Below the pieces are notes generated by a model. The model had not been told where the DNA came from and did not search any database. It saw nothing but the letters and a program-made list of their open reading frames with translations. From contig NZ_CP032616.1 of NCBI RefSeq assembly GCF_003626975.1, positions 5,822,399 to 5,886,398 on the forward strand: a stretch of DNA of 64,000 bases, given 5' to 3'. Positions 1 through 8,082 of this stretch are shown here, in pieces (the first letter of the stretch is position 1; the number at the start of each line of letters is the position of its first letter). The position numbers were made by a program, and so were the translations under genes. The DNA comes from Pseudomonas sp. DY-1 (GTDB lineage Bacteria > Pseudomonadota > Gammaproteobacteria > Pseudomonadales > Pseudomonadaceae).

Positions 1-246
1 TTCGCCAAGGAGCTGGCGGCCAGTGGTGTGACCGTCAACGCTATCGCGCCCGGGCCGATCGAATCGCCCGCCGTGCGCGCAGCGGTGCCGGCCGAGCGCA
101 TGGAAGGGCTGCTTGCCAACATCCCGGTCAAGCGCCTGGGCGATGCGGATTTCCTCGGCGATCTGGTGGTGCAGCTGGCGCGTCCTGAAGCCTATTTCAC
201 TACCGGGGCGACCTGGGATGTGAACGGTGGACTGTTCATGCGCTAA
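1..246 (+). CDS. SDR family oxidoreductase, C-terminal part (truncated by window edge)
   Basis: The reading frame is open from the first base and ends at TAA after position 243, so the start lies outside the window. The visible 81 residues carry the late short-chain dehydrogenase/reductase signature: VNAIAPGPI, typical of the segment after the catalytic Tyr-x3-Lys, and a C-terminal TGATWDVNGG that matches the usual end of the fold. The NAD(P)-binding and catalytic residues are upstream and unseen, so the substrate cannot be named. It is followed after 89 bases by a ferredoxin reductase and then a flavin reductase on the same strand, which suggests the tail of a catabolic operon. Confidence 0.85.
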   Translation, partial: FAKELAASGVTVNAIAPGPIESPAVRAAVPAERMEGLLANIPVKRLGDADFLGDLVVQLARPEAYFTTGATWDVNGGLFMR

Positions 247-335
247 GTGCGCGAAGCGACAAAGCAAGGCCGTGCGTGCAGTGCGGTGGGTAACAACGAG
301 AACAAGCAGCACCTTGAAGGTGCGGGAAGGCCGGT

Positions 336-1295
336 ATGAGTGAGCAAGTGTTGAATCTGGTGGTCCGCAAGCGGGTGGAGCAGGGCGAGGGCGTGGTGAT
401 CCTCGACCTCGCCGACCCGTCGGGCAAACCCCTGCCGGCGTTCGAAGCCGGCGCCCATGTCGATATCCACCTCAAGCCCGGCCTGGTGCGCCAGTACTCC
501 CTTTGCGGTGACCCGGCCAACGCCTCCGTCTACCGCCTTGGCGTGCTGCGCGATCCGGCTTCCCGTGGCGGTTCGGTTGCGGTCCATGAACTGCTGCAGG
601 AAGGCAGCGAGGTCGCCATCGGCGCACCGCGCAACCTCTTCCCGCTGGCCGGCGGCGCGAGCCGTTCGATCCTCATCGGCGGTGGCATCGGCATTACCCC
701 GATGATCGCCATGGCCCACGAACTGACTGCGAAGGACAGTGCCTTCGAGCTGCACTACTGCGGTCGCTCGCGCAGCCGTACCGCCTTCCTCGACGAGCTG
801 GAAAGCGCCGACTTCTCCGCTTGTGTGCGTACCCATTTCGATGATGAGGCCGCCGAGCAGAAGCTCGACCTGCCCGCCGTGCTGGGGCAACCAGCGGCCG
901 ATGTTCACGTCTATGTTTGCGGCCCGGCCGGGTTCATGGACTGGGTGATCAGTGAGGCACGCAAGGCCGGTTACGCCGACGATCACATCCACCGCGAGTA
1001 CTTCCAGGTGGAAGTGGACGCCAGTGGCGACAGCTTCGAAGTCGTTGCTTCGCGCAGCGGCAAGGCGGTGCAGGTGGCTGAGGGCCAGAGCATCGTCGAC
1101 GCTCTCGCCGGCGTCGGTATCAAGATCGAGATTTCCTGCGAGCAGGGCGTCTGCGGTACCTGCCTGTGCGACGTACTGGAAGGCGAACCGGACCACCGTG
1201 ACGTCTACCTGACCGATGAAGAAAAAGCCGCCAACGACCAGATCCTGGTCTGCTGCTCGCGGGCCAAGTCGAAAAAACTGGTGCTGGACATCTGA
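336..1295 (+). CDS. PDR/VanB-type ferredoxin:NAD(P)H oxidoreductase, 319 aa
   Basis: Reductase component of a multicomponent oxygenase. It passes electrons from NAD(P)H through flavin to a C-terminal plant-type 2Fe-2S cluster. The flavin-binding barrel carries RQYSLCG near residues 52-58, the nucleotide domain has GGGIGITPM near 115-123 and CGPAGFM near 195-201, and the cluster ligands are Cys268, Cys273, Cys276 and Cys306 (C-x4-C-x2-C-x29-C). The order flavin-NAD-2Fe2S is that of phthalate dioxygenase reductase and VanB, opposite to AntC further along this window. No oxygenase is in the window; a partner gene is expected upstream of position 1. The family is certain, the substrate unknown. 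Confidence 0.9.
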   Translation: MSEQVLNLVVRKRVEQGEGVVILDLADPSGKPLPAFEAGAHVDIHLKPGLVRQYSLCGDPANASVYRLGVLRDPASRGGSVAVHELLQEGSEVAIGAPRNLFPLAGGASRSILIGGGIGITPMIAMAHELTAKDSAFELHYCGRSRSRTAFLDELESADFSACVRTHFDDEAAEQKLDLPAVLGQPAADVHVYVCGPAGFMDWVISEARKAGYADDHIHREYFQVEVDASGDSFEVVASRSGKAVQVAEGQSIVDALAGVGIKIEISCEQGVCGTCLCDVLEGEPDHRDVYLTDEEKAANDQILVCCSRAKSKKLVLDI

Positions 1296-1313
1296 CAGCT
1301 GAGGGGCAAGACC

Positions 1314-1814
1314 ATGGTCGATACCAATGGATTCCGTAATGCCATGGCGCTGCTGGGCGGCGCCGTTTCAGTCATCACCACCGATGGCACCGCAGGCCGC
1401 TGGGGCTTTACCGCTTCGGCTGTGTGCAGCGTCACCGACCAGCCGCCGACGCTGCTGGTGTGCATGAACCGCTCCTCGTTCGCCAATGGCCATTTCAAAC
1501 AGAACGGCGTGCTCAGCGTGAACGTGCTGACCGCCGAGCTGAAGGAAATCTCCGGTGTCTTCGCCAACCGCGAACTGGACTCCGAGCAACGTTTCGCCCG
1601 CGCCAGCTGGAGCACCTTGGAGAGCGGTTCGCCGCTGCTGGACGACGCCCTGGTGAGCTTCGACTGCCGCATCGCCCAGGCGCATGAGGTGGGCTCGCAC
1701 ACCATCTTCTACTGCGAGGTGCTGGGCATCCGTCACGGCAAGAACCAGGAAGGCCTGGTGTATTTCAACCGCGCCTACCACCGCCTGGGGGATGCCTCGC
1801 GCTCGGCCTGCTGA
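1314..1814 (+). CDS. Flavin reductase (HpaC-like), 166 aa
   Basis: Small NAD(P)H:flavin oxidoreductase that would supply reduced FMN or FAD to a separate flavin-dependent monooxygenase. It has the split-barrel flavin reductase fold: an early GGAVSVITT strand (residues 14-22), GFTASAVCSVT (30-40), the PPTLLVCMN segment (44-52) and a late YFNRAYHRL motif typical of HpaC and RutF relatives. It begins 18 bases after the ferredoxin reductase and is probably cotranscribed with it. Having a Rieske-type reductase and a flavin reductase side by side implies two different oxygenases in the upstream pathway, or a two-part demethylase arrangement. The partner monooxygenase is not in view. Confidence 0.85.
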   Translation: MVDTNGFRNAMALLGGAVSVITTDGTAGRWGFTASAVCSVTDQPPTLLVCMNRSSFANGHFKQNGVLSVNVLTAELKEISGVFANRELDSEQRFARASWSTLESGSPLLDDALVSFDCRIAQAHEVGSHTIFYCEVLGIRHGKNQEGLVYFNRAYHRLGDASRSAC

Positions 1815-1820
1815 TCGACC

Positions 1821-1933
1821 TGTAGGAGCGGGGGCCGCGAAAGTCTGCCGCAGGTTGTTCGCCAGCAAGCTGGCTCCTACGGCAAACGAGACCCGGTTAG
1901 CGTGTAGGAGCGGATTCATTCGCGATGCGGGTC
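1821..1933. repeat. Intergenic GTAGGAGC-type repeat cluster
   Basis: The 377-base gap between the flavin reductase and the OprD gene holds TGTAGGAGCGG at 1821 and 1902 and an inverted AGCTGGCTCCTAC at 1868-1880, a common Pseudomonas REP-like family found in seven other gaps here. The rest of the gap (about 1980-2150) is noticeably AT-rich and probably holds the porin promoter; no gene is supported there. Confidence 0.7.
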
Positions 1934-2191
1934 GCAGGCCTGCCAATGGATTTCGGCTGATCGCCGGAATACCGGATGAAGTTGTACTTCATCCAGTTTG
2001 AAGCTGTACCCATAACTATATATATCGAGGGCGCCCGTACATGTTCGGGTGGCGGGCCTTGCTACAACTTTTTTGCAGTAAGTGGTTATAAAAACAAAAC
2101 TGTGGATTAACTGCCGAAGTTGCACTTCTTGCTAATTAATCTGCTCCCACTAGATGTGCCTTGCATGCACATGTAAGAAAGGATCACTTCC

Positions 2192-3469
2192 ATGTTTCAG
2201 AAAAGCTGGCTGGCCAGCGGCGTGGCTGCCGCGGGCCTGATGGGGATGCTCATGCCGATGTCCGCCCAGGCGGACTTCGTGAAGGATCGGCAAATCAGCC
2301 TTGGCCTGCGCAACTTCTATATCGATCGTGATTTCAAACAGGATGATGCACCAAAGTCGCGTATTGGAAGTTGGACCCAGGGTTTCGACTTCCGTGCCAT
2401 CTCCGGATATACCGAAGGCACTTTGCAGTTCGGTCTGGATGTATCCGGGCAATATGCCTATCGCCTCGATGGCGGCGGCGGTCGCGGCCCGGACACCATC
2501 ATTCCCTACGACGACAGCAAAGGTGAGCAGGTGCGCGACTACGGCCGCGCCGCGCTGACCGGAAAGGTGCGTTACTCCAAGACCGAGTTGAAGGTCGGCG
2601 AGCATCGGCCGATGCTGCCGGTGGCCTTCTACGATGATTCCCGCCAACTGATCACCACTTTCCACGGCTTCCTGCTGGAGTCCCGTGAAGTGGACCGGCT
2701 GACGCTCACCGGTGGCCGTTTCACCGAGATCAGCAGTCGCGAATCGTCCAACCGCGAGAAGATGTACCTGTTCAATGGGCCGGACATCAAACGCCGCAGC
2801 GATGGCCTGAATTTCGGCGGTGCCACCTACGCCTTCACCCCGAGCCTTACCGCCAGCTACTTCTACGGCCAGCTGGAAGACATCTACCAGCAGCATTACC
2901 TGGGCGCGACCCATACCGCTGACCTGGGTGGCGGCTATGGCCTGAAGACAGACCTGCGCTACTTCGACAACAGCGAAGACGGCAAGGCGTTGTACGGCGA
3001 TATCGACAACCGCTCCTACGGCGCGATGACCACCCTGCGCAAGGGCCCCCACGCCATCGGCGTCGGCTACCAGCGCATGCTCGGCGAGAGCGTCTTCCCA
3101 ACGCTCAACGGCTACGCGCCGCAGCCGTATCTGGTGAACTGGTCCACCGTCGGTTTCGTAAAACCCAACGAAAGCTCCTGGCAGCTGCGCTACGACCTCG
3201 ACTTTGCCGCCTACGGCGTGCCCGGCCTGAAGCTGATGACCCGCTACCTGCGAGGCACCGGCATCGACCGTGGCAACAACGCCCTGGACCAGAACGTCGA
3301 GAGCGAACGCAACATCTACCTCAGCTACGTGGTGCAGAGCGGCCCGCTCAAGGGCGTCGGTTTCGAGTGGCGCAACATCGACGTCAAGACACGCTACGGC
3401 AACGGCAGTGCCTCGGGTCCGGACTATCAGGAAAACCGCCTGATCACCACTTATACCTTCAAGTTCTGA
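2192..3469 (+). CDS. OprD family outer-membrane porin, 425 aa
   Basis: Outer-membrane channel of the OprD/Opd family, which takes up small carboxylates or basic amino acids. A signal peptide ends at SAQA-DF (about residue 27), followed by OprD-type strands such as ISLGLRNFYIDRDF, and the chain ends in the aromatic Phe (TYTFKF) usual for beta barrels. The length is normal for the family. The ATG follows an AGAAAGGA ribosome-binding site by about 10 bases. It sits directly after the reductase operon and before a NIPSNAP gene, so it probably imports the substrate of that upstream pathway. A second OprD gene at 10097-11350 belongs to the anthranilate cluster. Confidence 0.93.
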   Translation: MFQKSWLASGVAAAGLMGMLMPMSAQADFVKDRQISLGLRNFYIDRDFKQDDAPKSRIGSWTQGFDFRAISGYTEGTLQFGLDVSGQYAYRLDGGGGRGPDTIIPYDDSKGEQVRDYGRAALTGKVRYSKTELKVGEHRPMLPVAFYDDSRQLITTFHGFLLESREVDRLTLTGGRFTEISSRESSNREKMYLFNGPDIKRRSDGLNFGGATYAFTPSLTASYFYGQLEDIYQQHYLGATHTADLGGGYGLKTDLRYFDNSEDGKALYGDIDNRSYGAMTTLRKGPHAIGVGYQRMLGESVFPTLNGYAPQPYLVNWSTVGFVKPNESSWQLRYDLDFAAYGVPGLKLMTRYLRGTGIDRGNNALDQNVESERNIYLSYVVQSGPLKGVGFEWRNIDVKTRYGNGSASGPDYQENRLITTYTFKF

Positions 3470-3472
3470 CCC

Positions 3473-3510
3473 TGCGGGGCCGGTCGAAAACGGTCGGCCC
3501 CGCATTCTTA
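3473..3510 (+). terminator. Hairpin between OprD porin and NIPSNAP gene
   Basis: A perfect 9-bp stem (TGCGGGGCC pairing with GGCCCCGCA, 3473-3481 and 3496-3504) follows the porin stop codon by four bases and is followed by only a short T-rich stretch. It may terminate partially or stabilise the porin mRNA. Confidence 0.55.
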
Positions 3511-3528
3511 CCTGGCAGCGAGACTCCG

Positions 3529-4152
3529 ATGCGACTCTACGAACTCATCACCTTCACCCTGCGCGTGCGTACTCCCGCCGCGACCCTGGCGCGCCTGGAA
3601 TCCACCCTTGCCGAAGCGCTGCCGGGCTGCACATTGGTCGGCTGCTGGTCCTCGGAAATCGGCCCCCTGAACCAGGTCGCCGTGCTGCGCGGCTTCAGCG
3701 ACGAACAGGCCCGTCAGGCCGAGCGCGAGCGCTACCTGCTGGCGCGGGATGCATTCGGCATCGAGGAGTTCATGCTCGACATGAAGGTGGAGAACTACAG
3801 CTTGTTCCCCTTCCTCGAACCCCTCGCGCCGGGCGCCCACGGCCCCTTCTACGAACTGCGCGAATACAACCTGATTCCCTCCGGTCTGACCCCCACCCTG
3901 GAAGGCTGGAAAAAGGCCGTCGCGCCGCGTACCGGAGAAAGTTATTCACAGGTCTACGCGGCCTTCTACGCCACCGACGGACGCACGCCGCGTTACCTGC
4001 ACATCTGGCCCTACGCGACCCTGGAACAGCGGCTGGATGTCCGCACGCGAGCCGTCGAGGACGGCGTGTGGCCACCGGAGAACTCCGGGCCGCAACTGCG
4101 TGAAATGCATTCCACCGTCTACCTGCCGGCGAAGTTCTCGCCGCTGCAGTAG
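3529..4152 (+). CDS. NIPSNAP family protein, 207 aa
   Basis: NIPSNAP proteins are ferredoxin-like alpha/beta barrels of uncertain role, often found beside aromatic or xenobiotic catabolic genes. Two related halves are visible: the N-terminal MRLYELITFTLR strand and, near residue 105, FYELREYNLIPSG, a typical start of the second NIPSNAP repeat. The start at 3529 is preferred over an upstream in-frame extension because the family begins with this strand. No strong ribosome-binding site is visible, so expression may depend on the upstream porin. The specific function is unknown. Confidence 0.8.
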   Translation: MRLYELITFTLRVRTPAATLARLESTLAEALPGCTLVGCWSSEIGPLNQVAVLRGFSDEQARQAERERYLLARDAFGIEEFMLDMKVENYSLFPFLEPLAPGAHGPFYELREYNLIPSGLTPTLEGWKKAVAPRTGESYSQVYAAFYATDGRTPRYLHIWPYATLEQRLDVRTRAVEDGVWPPENSGPQLREMHSTVYLPAKFSPLQ

Positions 4153-4178
4153 GCGAAAACCCTTTTTAGCTTTACCTC

Positions 4179-4209
4179 AGCCCGTTCCACTCCTTTGCGG
4201 GCTTTTTTT
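4179..4209 (+). terminator. Rho-independent terminator after NIPSNAP gene
   Basis: The inverted repeat AGCCCG/CGGGCT (4179-4184 and 4198-4203) is followed by seven T. It lies between the end of the NIPSNAP gene and the end of the convergent catR gene. Confidence 0.7.
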
Positions 4210-4289
4210 CTTGTTGTAGGGGCGCTTCGGCCGCTCTCTTGTGGGCGTGAATTTATTCGCCAAGGGCAGCGCAGGGGCCCCGAGCACGC

Positions 4290-5177
4290 TCAGGCACCGA
4301 TATGCCCTTCGGACAGCTCTTCGATCAGATCCAGGCAATGGGTCAGCGCCGGGGAGGCATCGCCCACACGGCGGCTGATGATGATGGGGGAGGTGGCCTG
4401 GGCTTCCTGCAGGTTGGCGTAGCCGATGTCGATGCGGTGCAGCACCTGCACCGAGGCCGGTACCAGGGTGATGCCGATGCCGGCGGCGACCAGGCCGATG
4501 GCGGTCTGCAGTTCGTTGGTCCATTGCGCCACTTCGATCTGCAGGCCGTAGGCCGCGAACAGTGCCAGCACATGGTCGGCATAGCTTGGCCGTGGGTTGC
4601 CCGGATAGAGCACGAAAGGCTCCTGGGCCAGGTCGGTAAGGCTCACCGGGCCGGGTAGAAGCGGATGTCCGGCGGGGAGGGCGGCCACTAGCGGGTCGAG
4701 GGTCAGCACCTCTTGCTGGATGGCCGGATCATTGATGTGGATGCGGCCGAAGCCGACGTCGATGCGCCCGGCCTTGAGCGAGTCCACCTGTTGCAGGGTG
4801 GTCATCTCCGACAGGCCCAGTTCCAGCCCGGCGTCGCTGCGCAAACGACGGATCAGATCGGGCAGCACACCGTAGAGGGTGGAGGGCGCGAAGCCGATGC
4901 CGAGCCAGGCTTTTTCGCCTGACCCAATGCGGCGGGTATTGTCACAAACCTTCGTCAGCTGCTCGAGGAGGGTGCTGGAGTGCTCATGGAAAAAGCGTCC
5001 TGCCTCGGTCAGGCGCAGGGGTCTGCCACGGTCCAGCAATGCCACCCCGAGCTCCTCTTCGAGTTGCTGTATCTGCCGGCTCAGTGGGGGTTGAGCGATG
5101 TGCAGGCGCTCGGCGGCACGGGTGAAATTGAGGGTTTCGGCAAGCGCCTGGAAGTAGCGCAGGTGGCGAAGCTCCAT
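4290..5177 (-). CDS. catR: CatR-type LysR transcriptional regulator, 295 aa
   Basis: LysR-type activator that responds to cis,cis-muconate and drives catechol degradation genes. The N-terminal winged helix-turn-helix (residues 1-60) begins MELRHLRYFQALAETLNFTR, the hallmark start of the CatR/BenM/CatM subgroup, with AERLHIAQPPLSRQI as the helix-turn-helix. The effector domain holds GIGFAPSTLYGVLP near residue 93. It is divergent from catB with 123 bases between the start codons, and that gap holds the ATAC-N7-GTAT dyad this subgroup recognises. Both family and placement agree with CatR, so confidence is high. Confidence 0.93.
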   Translation of the reverse strand: MELRHLRYFQALAETLNFTRAAERLHIAQPPLSRQIQQLEEELGVALLDRGRPLRLTEAGRFFHEHSSTLLEQLTKVCDNTRRIGSGEKAWLGIGFAPSTLYGVLPDLIRRLRSDAGLELGLSEMTTLQQVDSLKAGRIDVGFGRIHINDPAIQQEVLTLDPLVAALPAGHPLLPGPVSLTDLAQEPFVLYPGNPRPSYADHVLALFAAYGLQIEVAQWTNELQTAIGLVAAGIGITLVPASVQVLHRIDIGYANLQEAQATSPIIISRRVGDASPALTHCLDLIEELSEGHIGA

Positions 5178-5211
5178 GGTGACTCCGGGGCGGTGACTTT
5201 TCGGGTTTGTC

Positions 5212-5228
5212 GATACCCTGGAGGTATC
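5212..5228 (+). promoter_or_regulatory. CatR operator dyad in the catR-catB promoter region
   Basis: ATAC (5213-5216), seven bases, then GTAT (5224-5227), extended by one C/G pair on each side, is an exact match to the consensus known for the CatM/BenM/CatR subgroup. It lies between the divergent catR and catB starts. A TATATT at 5244-5249 is a possible catB -10 box. Confidence 0.8.
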
Positions 5229-5300
5229 GTGTTAGACAAACTCTATATTGGACCCCGCGATTTGTCGCGGCCACTATCGGGACCAGATGAAACGAACCTG

Positions 5301-6434
5301 ATGGGTATTGAAGTGAGCCAAGTCCTGATCGAAAGCGTCGAGACGATCATCGTCGACCTGCCGACCATCCGCCCGCACAAGCTGGCCATGCACACCATGC
5401 AGAACCAGACCCTGGTGGTGATCCGCCTGCGCTGCTCCGATGGCATCGAAGGCATCGGCGAGTCCACCACCATCGGTGGGCTGGCCTACGGCAACGAAAG
5501 CCCGGAGAGCATCAAGCAGAACATCGACAGCCACCTCGCGCCGCTGCTGATCGGCCAGGACGCCAGCAACATCAACGCCGCCATGCTGCGCCTGGACAAG
5601 GCCGCCAAGGGCAACACCTTCGCCAAGTCCGGCCTGGAAAGCGCACTGCTCGACGCCCAGGGCAAGCGCCTCGGCCTGCCGGTGAGCGAACTGCTCGGCG
5701 GCCGCGTGCGTGACGGCCTGGAAGTGGCCTGGACCCTGGCCAGCGGGGATACCGCCAAGGACATCGCCGAAGCCGAGCACATGCTGGAAATCCGCCGTCA
5801 CCGCATCTTCAAACTGAAGATCGGCGCGGGTGAAGTGAACCGCGACCTCAAGCACGTGATCGCCATCAAGCAGGCCCTGGGCGACAACGCCAGCGTGCGT
5901 GTCGACGTCAACCAGGCCTGGGACGAATCCGTTGCCCTGCGTGCCTGCCATATCCTTGGTGATAACGGCATCGACCTGATCGAACAGCCCATTTCGCGCA
6001 TCAACCGTTCCGGCCAGGTACGCCTGAACCAGCGCAGCCCGGCGCCGATCATGGCCGACGAGTCCATCGAAAGCGTCGAGGACGCCTTCAGCCTGGCTGC
6101 CGACGGCGCCGCCAGCATCTTTGCCCTGAAAATTGCCAAGAACGGTGGCCCACGTGCCGTGCTGCGCACCGCCCAGATCGCCGAGGCGGCCGGTATCGCC
6201 CTGTATGGCGGCACCATGCTGGAAGGCTCCATCGGCACCCTGGCGTCGGCCCATGCCTTCGTCACCCTCAAGCAACTGACCTGGCACACCGAGCTGTTCG
6301 GCCCACTGCTGCTGACCGAGGAAATCGTCACCGAAGCGCCGGTCTACCGCGACTTCCAGCTGCACGTGCCGCGTACCCCGGGCCTTGGCCTGGCCCTGGA
6401 CGAAGAGCGCCTGGCGTTCTTCCGCCGCAAGTAA
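5301..6434 (+). CDS. catB: Muconate cycloisomerase, 377 aa
   Basis: Converts cis,cis-muconate to muconolactone, the second step of catechol ortho-cleavage. It belongs to the enolase superfamily: the KLK motif places the catalytic lysines at 171 and 173, Mn ligands fit Asp202, Glu228 and Asp253, and the opposite base fits Lys277. The early VDLPTIRPHKLAMHTM segment is characteristic of Pseudomonas CatB. The frame is open far upstream into catR, but ATG 5301 gives the family-typical N terminus. It heads catB-catC-catA, with catC starting 15 bases after its stop. Confidence 0.96.
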   Translation: MGIEVSQVLIESVETIIVDLPTIRPHKLAMHTMQNQTLVVIRLRCSDGIEGIGESTTIGGLAYGNESPESIKQNIDSHLAPLLIGQDASNINAAMLRLDKAAKGNTFAKSGLESALLDAQGKRLGLPVSELLGGRVRDGLEVAWTLASGDTAKDIAEAEHMLEIRRHRIFKLKIGAGEVNRDLKHVIAIKQALGDNASVRVDVNQAWDESVALRACHILGDNGIDLIEQPISRINRSGQVRLNQRSPAPIMADESIESVEDAFSLAADGAASIFALKIAKNGGPRAVLRTAQIAEAAGIALYGGTMLEGSIGTLASAHAFVTLKQLTWHTELFGPLLLTEEIVTEAPVYRDFQLHVPRTPGLGLALDEERLAFFRRK

Positions 6435-6449
6435 ACAGGAGATCTTTCC

Positions 6450-6740
6450 ATGCTGTTCCACGTGAAGATGACCGTAAAACTGCCGGTCGACATGGACCCC
6501 ACCAAGGCGGCCAAGCTCAAGGCCGACGAGAAAGAACTGGCCCAGCGCCTGCAGCTTGAGGGCAAGTGGCGCCACCTGTGGCGCATCGCCGGTCACTACG
6601 CCAACTACAGCGTGTTCGACCTCGCCAGCGTCGAGGAGCTGCACGACACCCTGATGCAGCTGCCGCTGTTCCCCTACATGGAGATCGAGGTGGACGGCCT
6701 CTGCCGCCACCCGTCATCGATTCACGAAGACGATCGCTGA
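6450..6740 (+). CDS. catC: Muconolactone delta-isomerase, 96 aa
   Basis: Isomerises muconolactone to beta-ketoadipate enol-lactone. The 96-residue length, the MLFHVKMTVKLP start, the WRHLWRIAGHYANYSVFD core and the LFPYMEIEVDGLCRHPSS tail are all typical of CatC, which forms a decamer. An AGGAGAT ribosome-binding site lies between catB and catC. It is cotranscribed with catB and catA. Confidence 0.96.
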   Translation: MLFHVKMTVKLPVDMDPTKAAKLKADEKELAQRLQLEGKWRHLWRIAGHYANYSVFDLASVEELHDTLMQLPLFPYMEIEVDGLCRHPSSIHEDDR

Positions 6741-6779
6741 TCGATTCGCGCCCGATAACAACAAGATGAGGAAATAGCC

Positions 6780-7706
6780 ATGACTATCAAACTGTCCAGT
6801 ACCGAAAGCGTCCAGAAGTTCTTCCAGGAAGTGAGCGGCTTCAACAACGACCAAGGCAGCCAGCGCATGAAGAAGCTGGTGAACCGCATCCTGGTCGACA
6901 CCATCAAAATCATCGAAGACCTGGAAGTCACCACCGAAGAGTTCTGGAAAGCGGTGGACTACTTCAACCGCATGGGCGCCCGCGGCGAAGCCGGCCTGCT
7001 GGTAGCCGGCCTTGGCCTGGAGCACTACCTGGACCTCCTGCTGGATGCCCAGGACGAGCAGGCCGGCCTGTCCGGCGGCACCCCGCGCACCATCGAAGGC
7101 CCGCTGTACGTGGCTGGCGCGCCGCTGTCCGAAGGCGAAACGCGCATGGACGACGGCACCGATGCCGGCACCGTGATGTTCCTCCAGGGCCAGGTCAAAG
7201 ACGCCGATGGCAAACCGATCGCCGGTGCCGTGGTCGACCTGTGGCACGCCAACACCAAGGGCACCTACTCCTACTTCGACACCACCCAGTCGGACTACAA
7301 CCTGCGTCGTCGCATCGTCACCGATGCCGATGGCCGCTACCGCGCCCGCAGCATCGTGCCGTCCGGCTACGGCTGCCCGCCGGATGGCACCACCCAGGAA
7401 GTGCTGAACCACCTGGGCCGCCACGGCAATCGTCCGGCACACATCCACTTCTTCATCTCCGCACCGGGCTACCGCCACCTGACCACCCAGATCAACCTGT
7501 CGGGCGACGAGTACCTGTGGGACGACTTCGCCTATGCCACCCGCGACGGGCTGGTGGGCGAGATCCGATTCACCGAGGACGCCGCCGCTGCTGCCGCCCG
7601 TGGCGCTGTGGATCGCTTCGCCGAAATCGACTTCGACTTCCAGTTGCAGAAGGCCCCGAGCCCAGAGCAGGAAGCCATCCGCGACCGCGTTCGCGCCGAA
7701 GCCTGA
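6780..7706 (+). CDS. catA: Catechol 1,2-dioxygenase, 308 aa
   Basis: Intradiol ring cleavage of catechol to cis,cis-muconate using a non-haem Fe(III). The four iron ligands can be placed by motif: Tyr163 in GTYSYFD, Tyr197 in PSGYGCPP, and His221 and His223 in RPAHIHFF. The N-terminal helical dimerisation domain (about residues 1-100) and the central DLWHAN strand match the family. It is the last gene of catBCA, 39 bases after catC, and is followed by a strong terminator. It takes catechol from AntABC, encoded 10 kb away on the other strand. Confidence 0.97.
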   Translation: MTIKLSSTESVQKFFQEVSGFNNDQGSQRMKKLVNRILVDTIKIIEDLEVTTEEFWKAVDYFNRMGARGEAGLLVAGLGLEHYLDLLLDAQDEQAGLSGGTPRTIEGPLYVAGAPLSEGETRMDDGTDAGTVMFLQGQVKDADGKPIAGAVVDLWHANTKGTYSYFDTTQSDYNLRRRIVTDADGRYRARSIVPSGYGCPPDGTTQEVLNHLGRHGNRPAHIHFFISAPGYRHLTTQINLSGDEYLWDDFAYATRDGLVGEIRFTEDAAAAAARGAVDRFAEIDFDFQLQKAPSPEQEAIRDRVRAEA

Positions 7707-7748
7707 GTCACCGAATCGGCGGGGGAGGCTGGTTCCCCCGCTGTTTGA

Positions 7749-7772
7749 GCCGGCCGATTGGCCGGCTTTTTT
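7749..7772 (+). terminator. Rho-independent terminator of catBCA
   Basis: A perfect 7-bp stem GCCGGCC/GGCCGGC (7749-7755 and 7760-7766) with a GATT loop and six T, 43 bases after the catA stop. Confidence 0.9.
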
Positions 7773-7826
7773 ATGGGCGGCTAGTCAACCTGGATCGGCC
7801 GTCGGGGCGTGGCCGAACGCCGCTTC

Positions 7827-7945
7827 CCTCACCCCAACCCTCTCCCAGAGGGAGAGGGGGCTGTCCAAGCAGGATGGCTGGTGAGTGCCCGGCGCGAGTC
7901 ACCTCTCTCCTTTCGGGAGAGGGGCCAGGGGGAGGGTGGTTGACC
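7827..7945. repeat. Imperfect inverted intergenic repeat (CCCTCTCCC type)
   Basis: The 376-base gap after catA holds two arms rich in CCCTCTCCC and GGGAGAGGG (about 7827-7862 and 7902-7945). This is a widespread proteobacterial intergenic repeat that can fold into a long hairpin. Apart from this and the catA terminator I see no gene between 7707 and 8082. Confidence 0.6.
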
Positions 7946-8082
7946 CCGCGCTAGGCCTTTCGCGAATGAATTCTCTCCCACAAATGAGCACCCCTGACTC
8001 CCCGGATAGCCATCCCCGACTATCCGGATTTCGCCATTCCACGGGATGCCGCCTAATCGACGGACAACCATCGGAGGTGCCC

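Noticed and set aside
236..1196. Long open frames on the minus strand opposite the ferredoxin reductase gene (and many similar cases opposite other genes)
   Set aside because: High-GC codon bias leaves the antisense frames open; no domains or start signals, and the opposite strand has clear family matches.
7827..7945. CRISPR-like or regulatory array after catA
   Set aside because: Only two inverted, imperfect arms; it matches a common intergenic repeat type, with no spacers.
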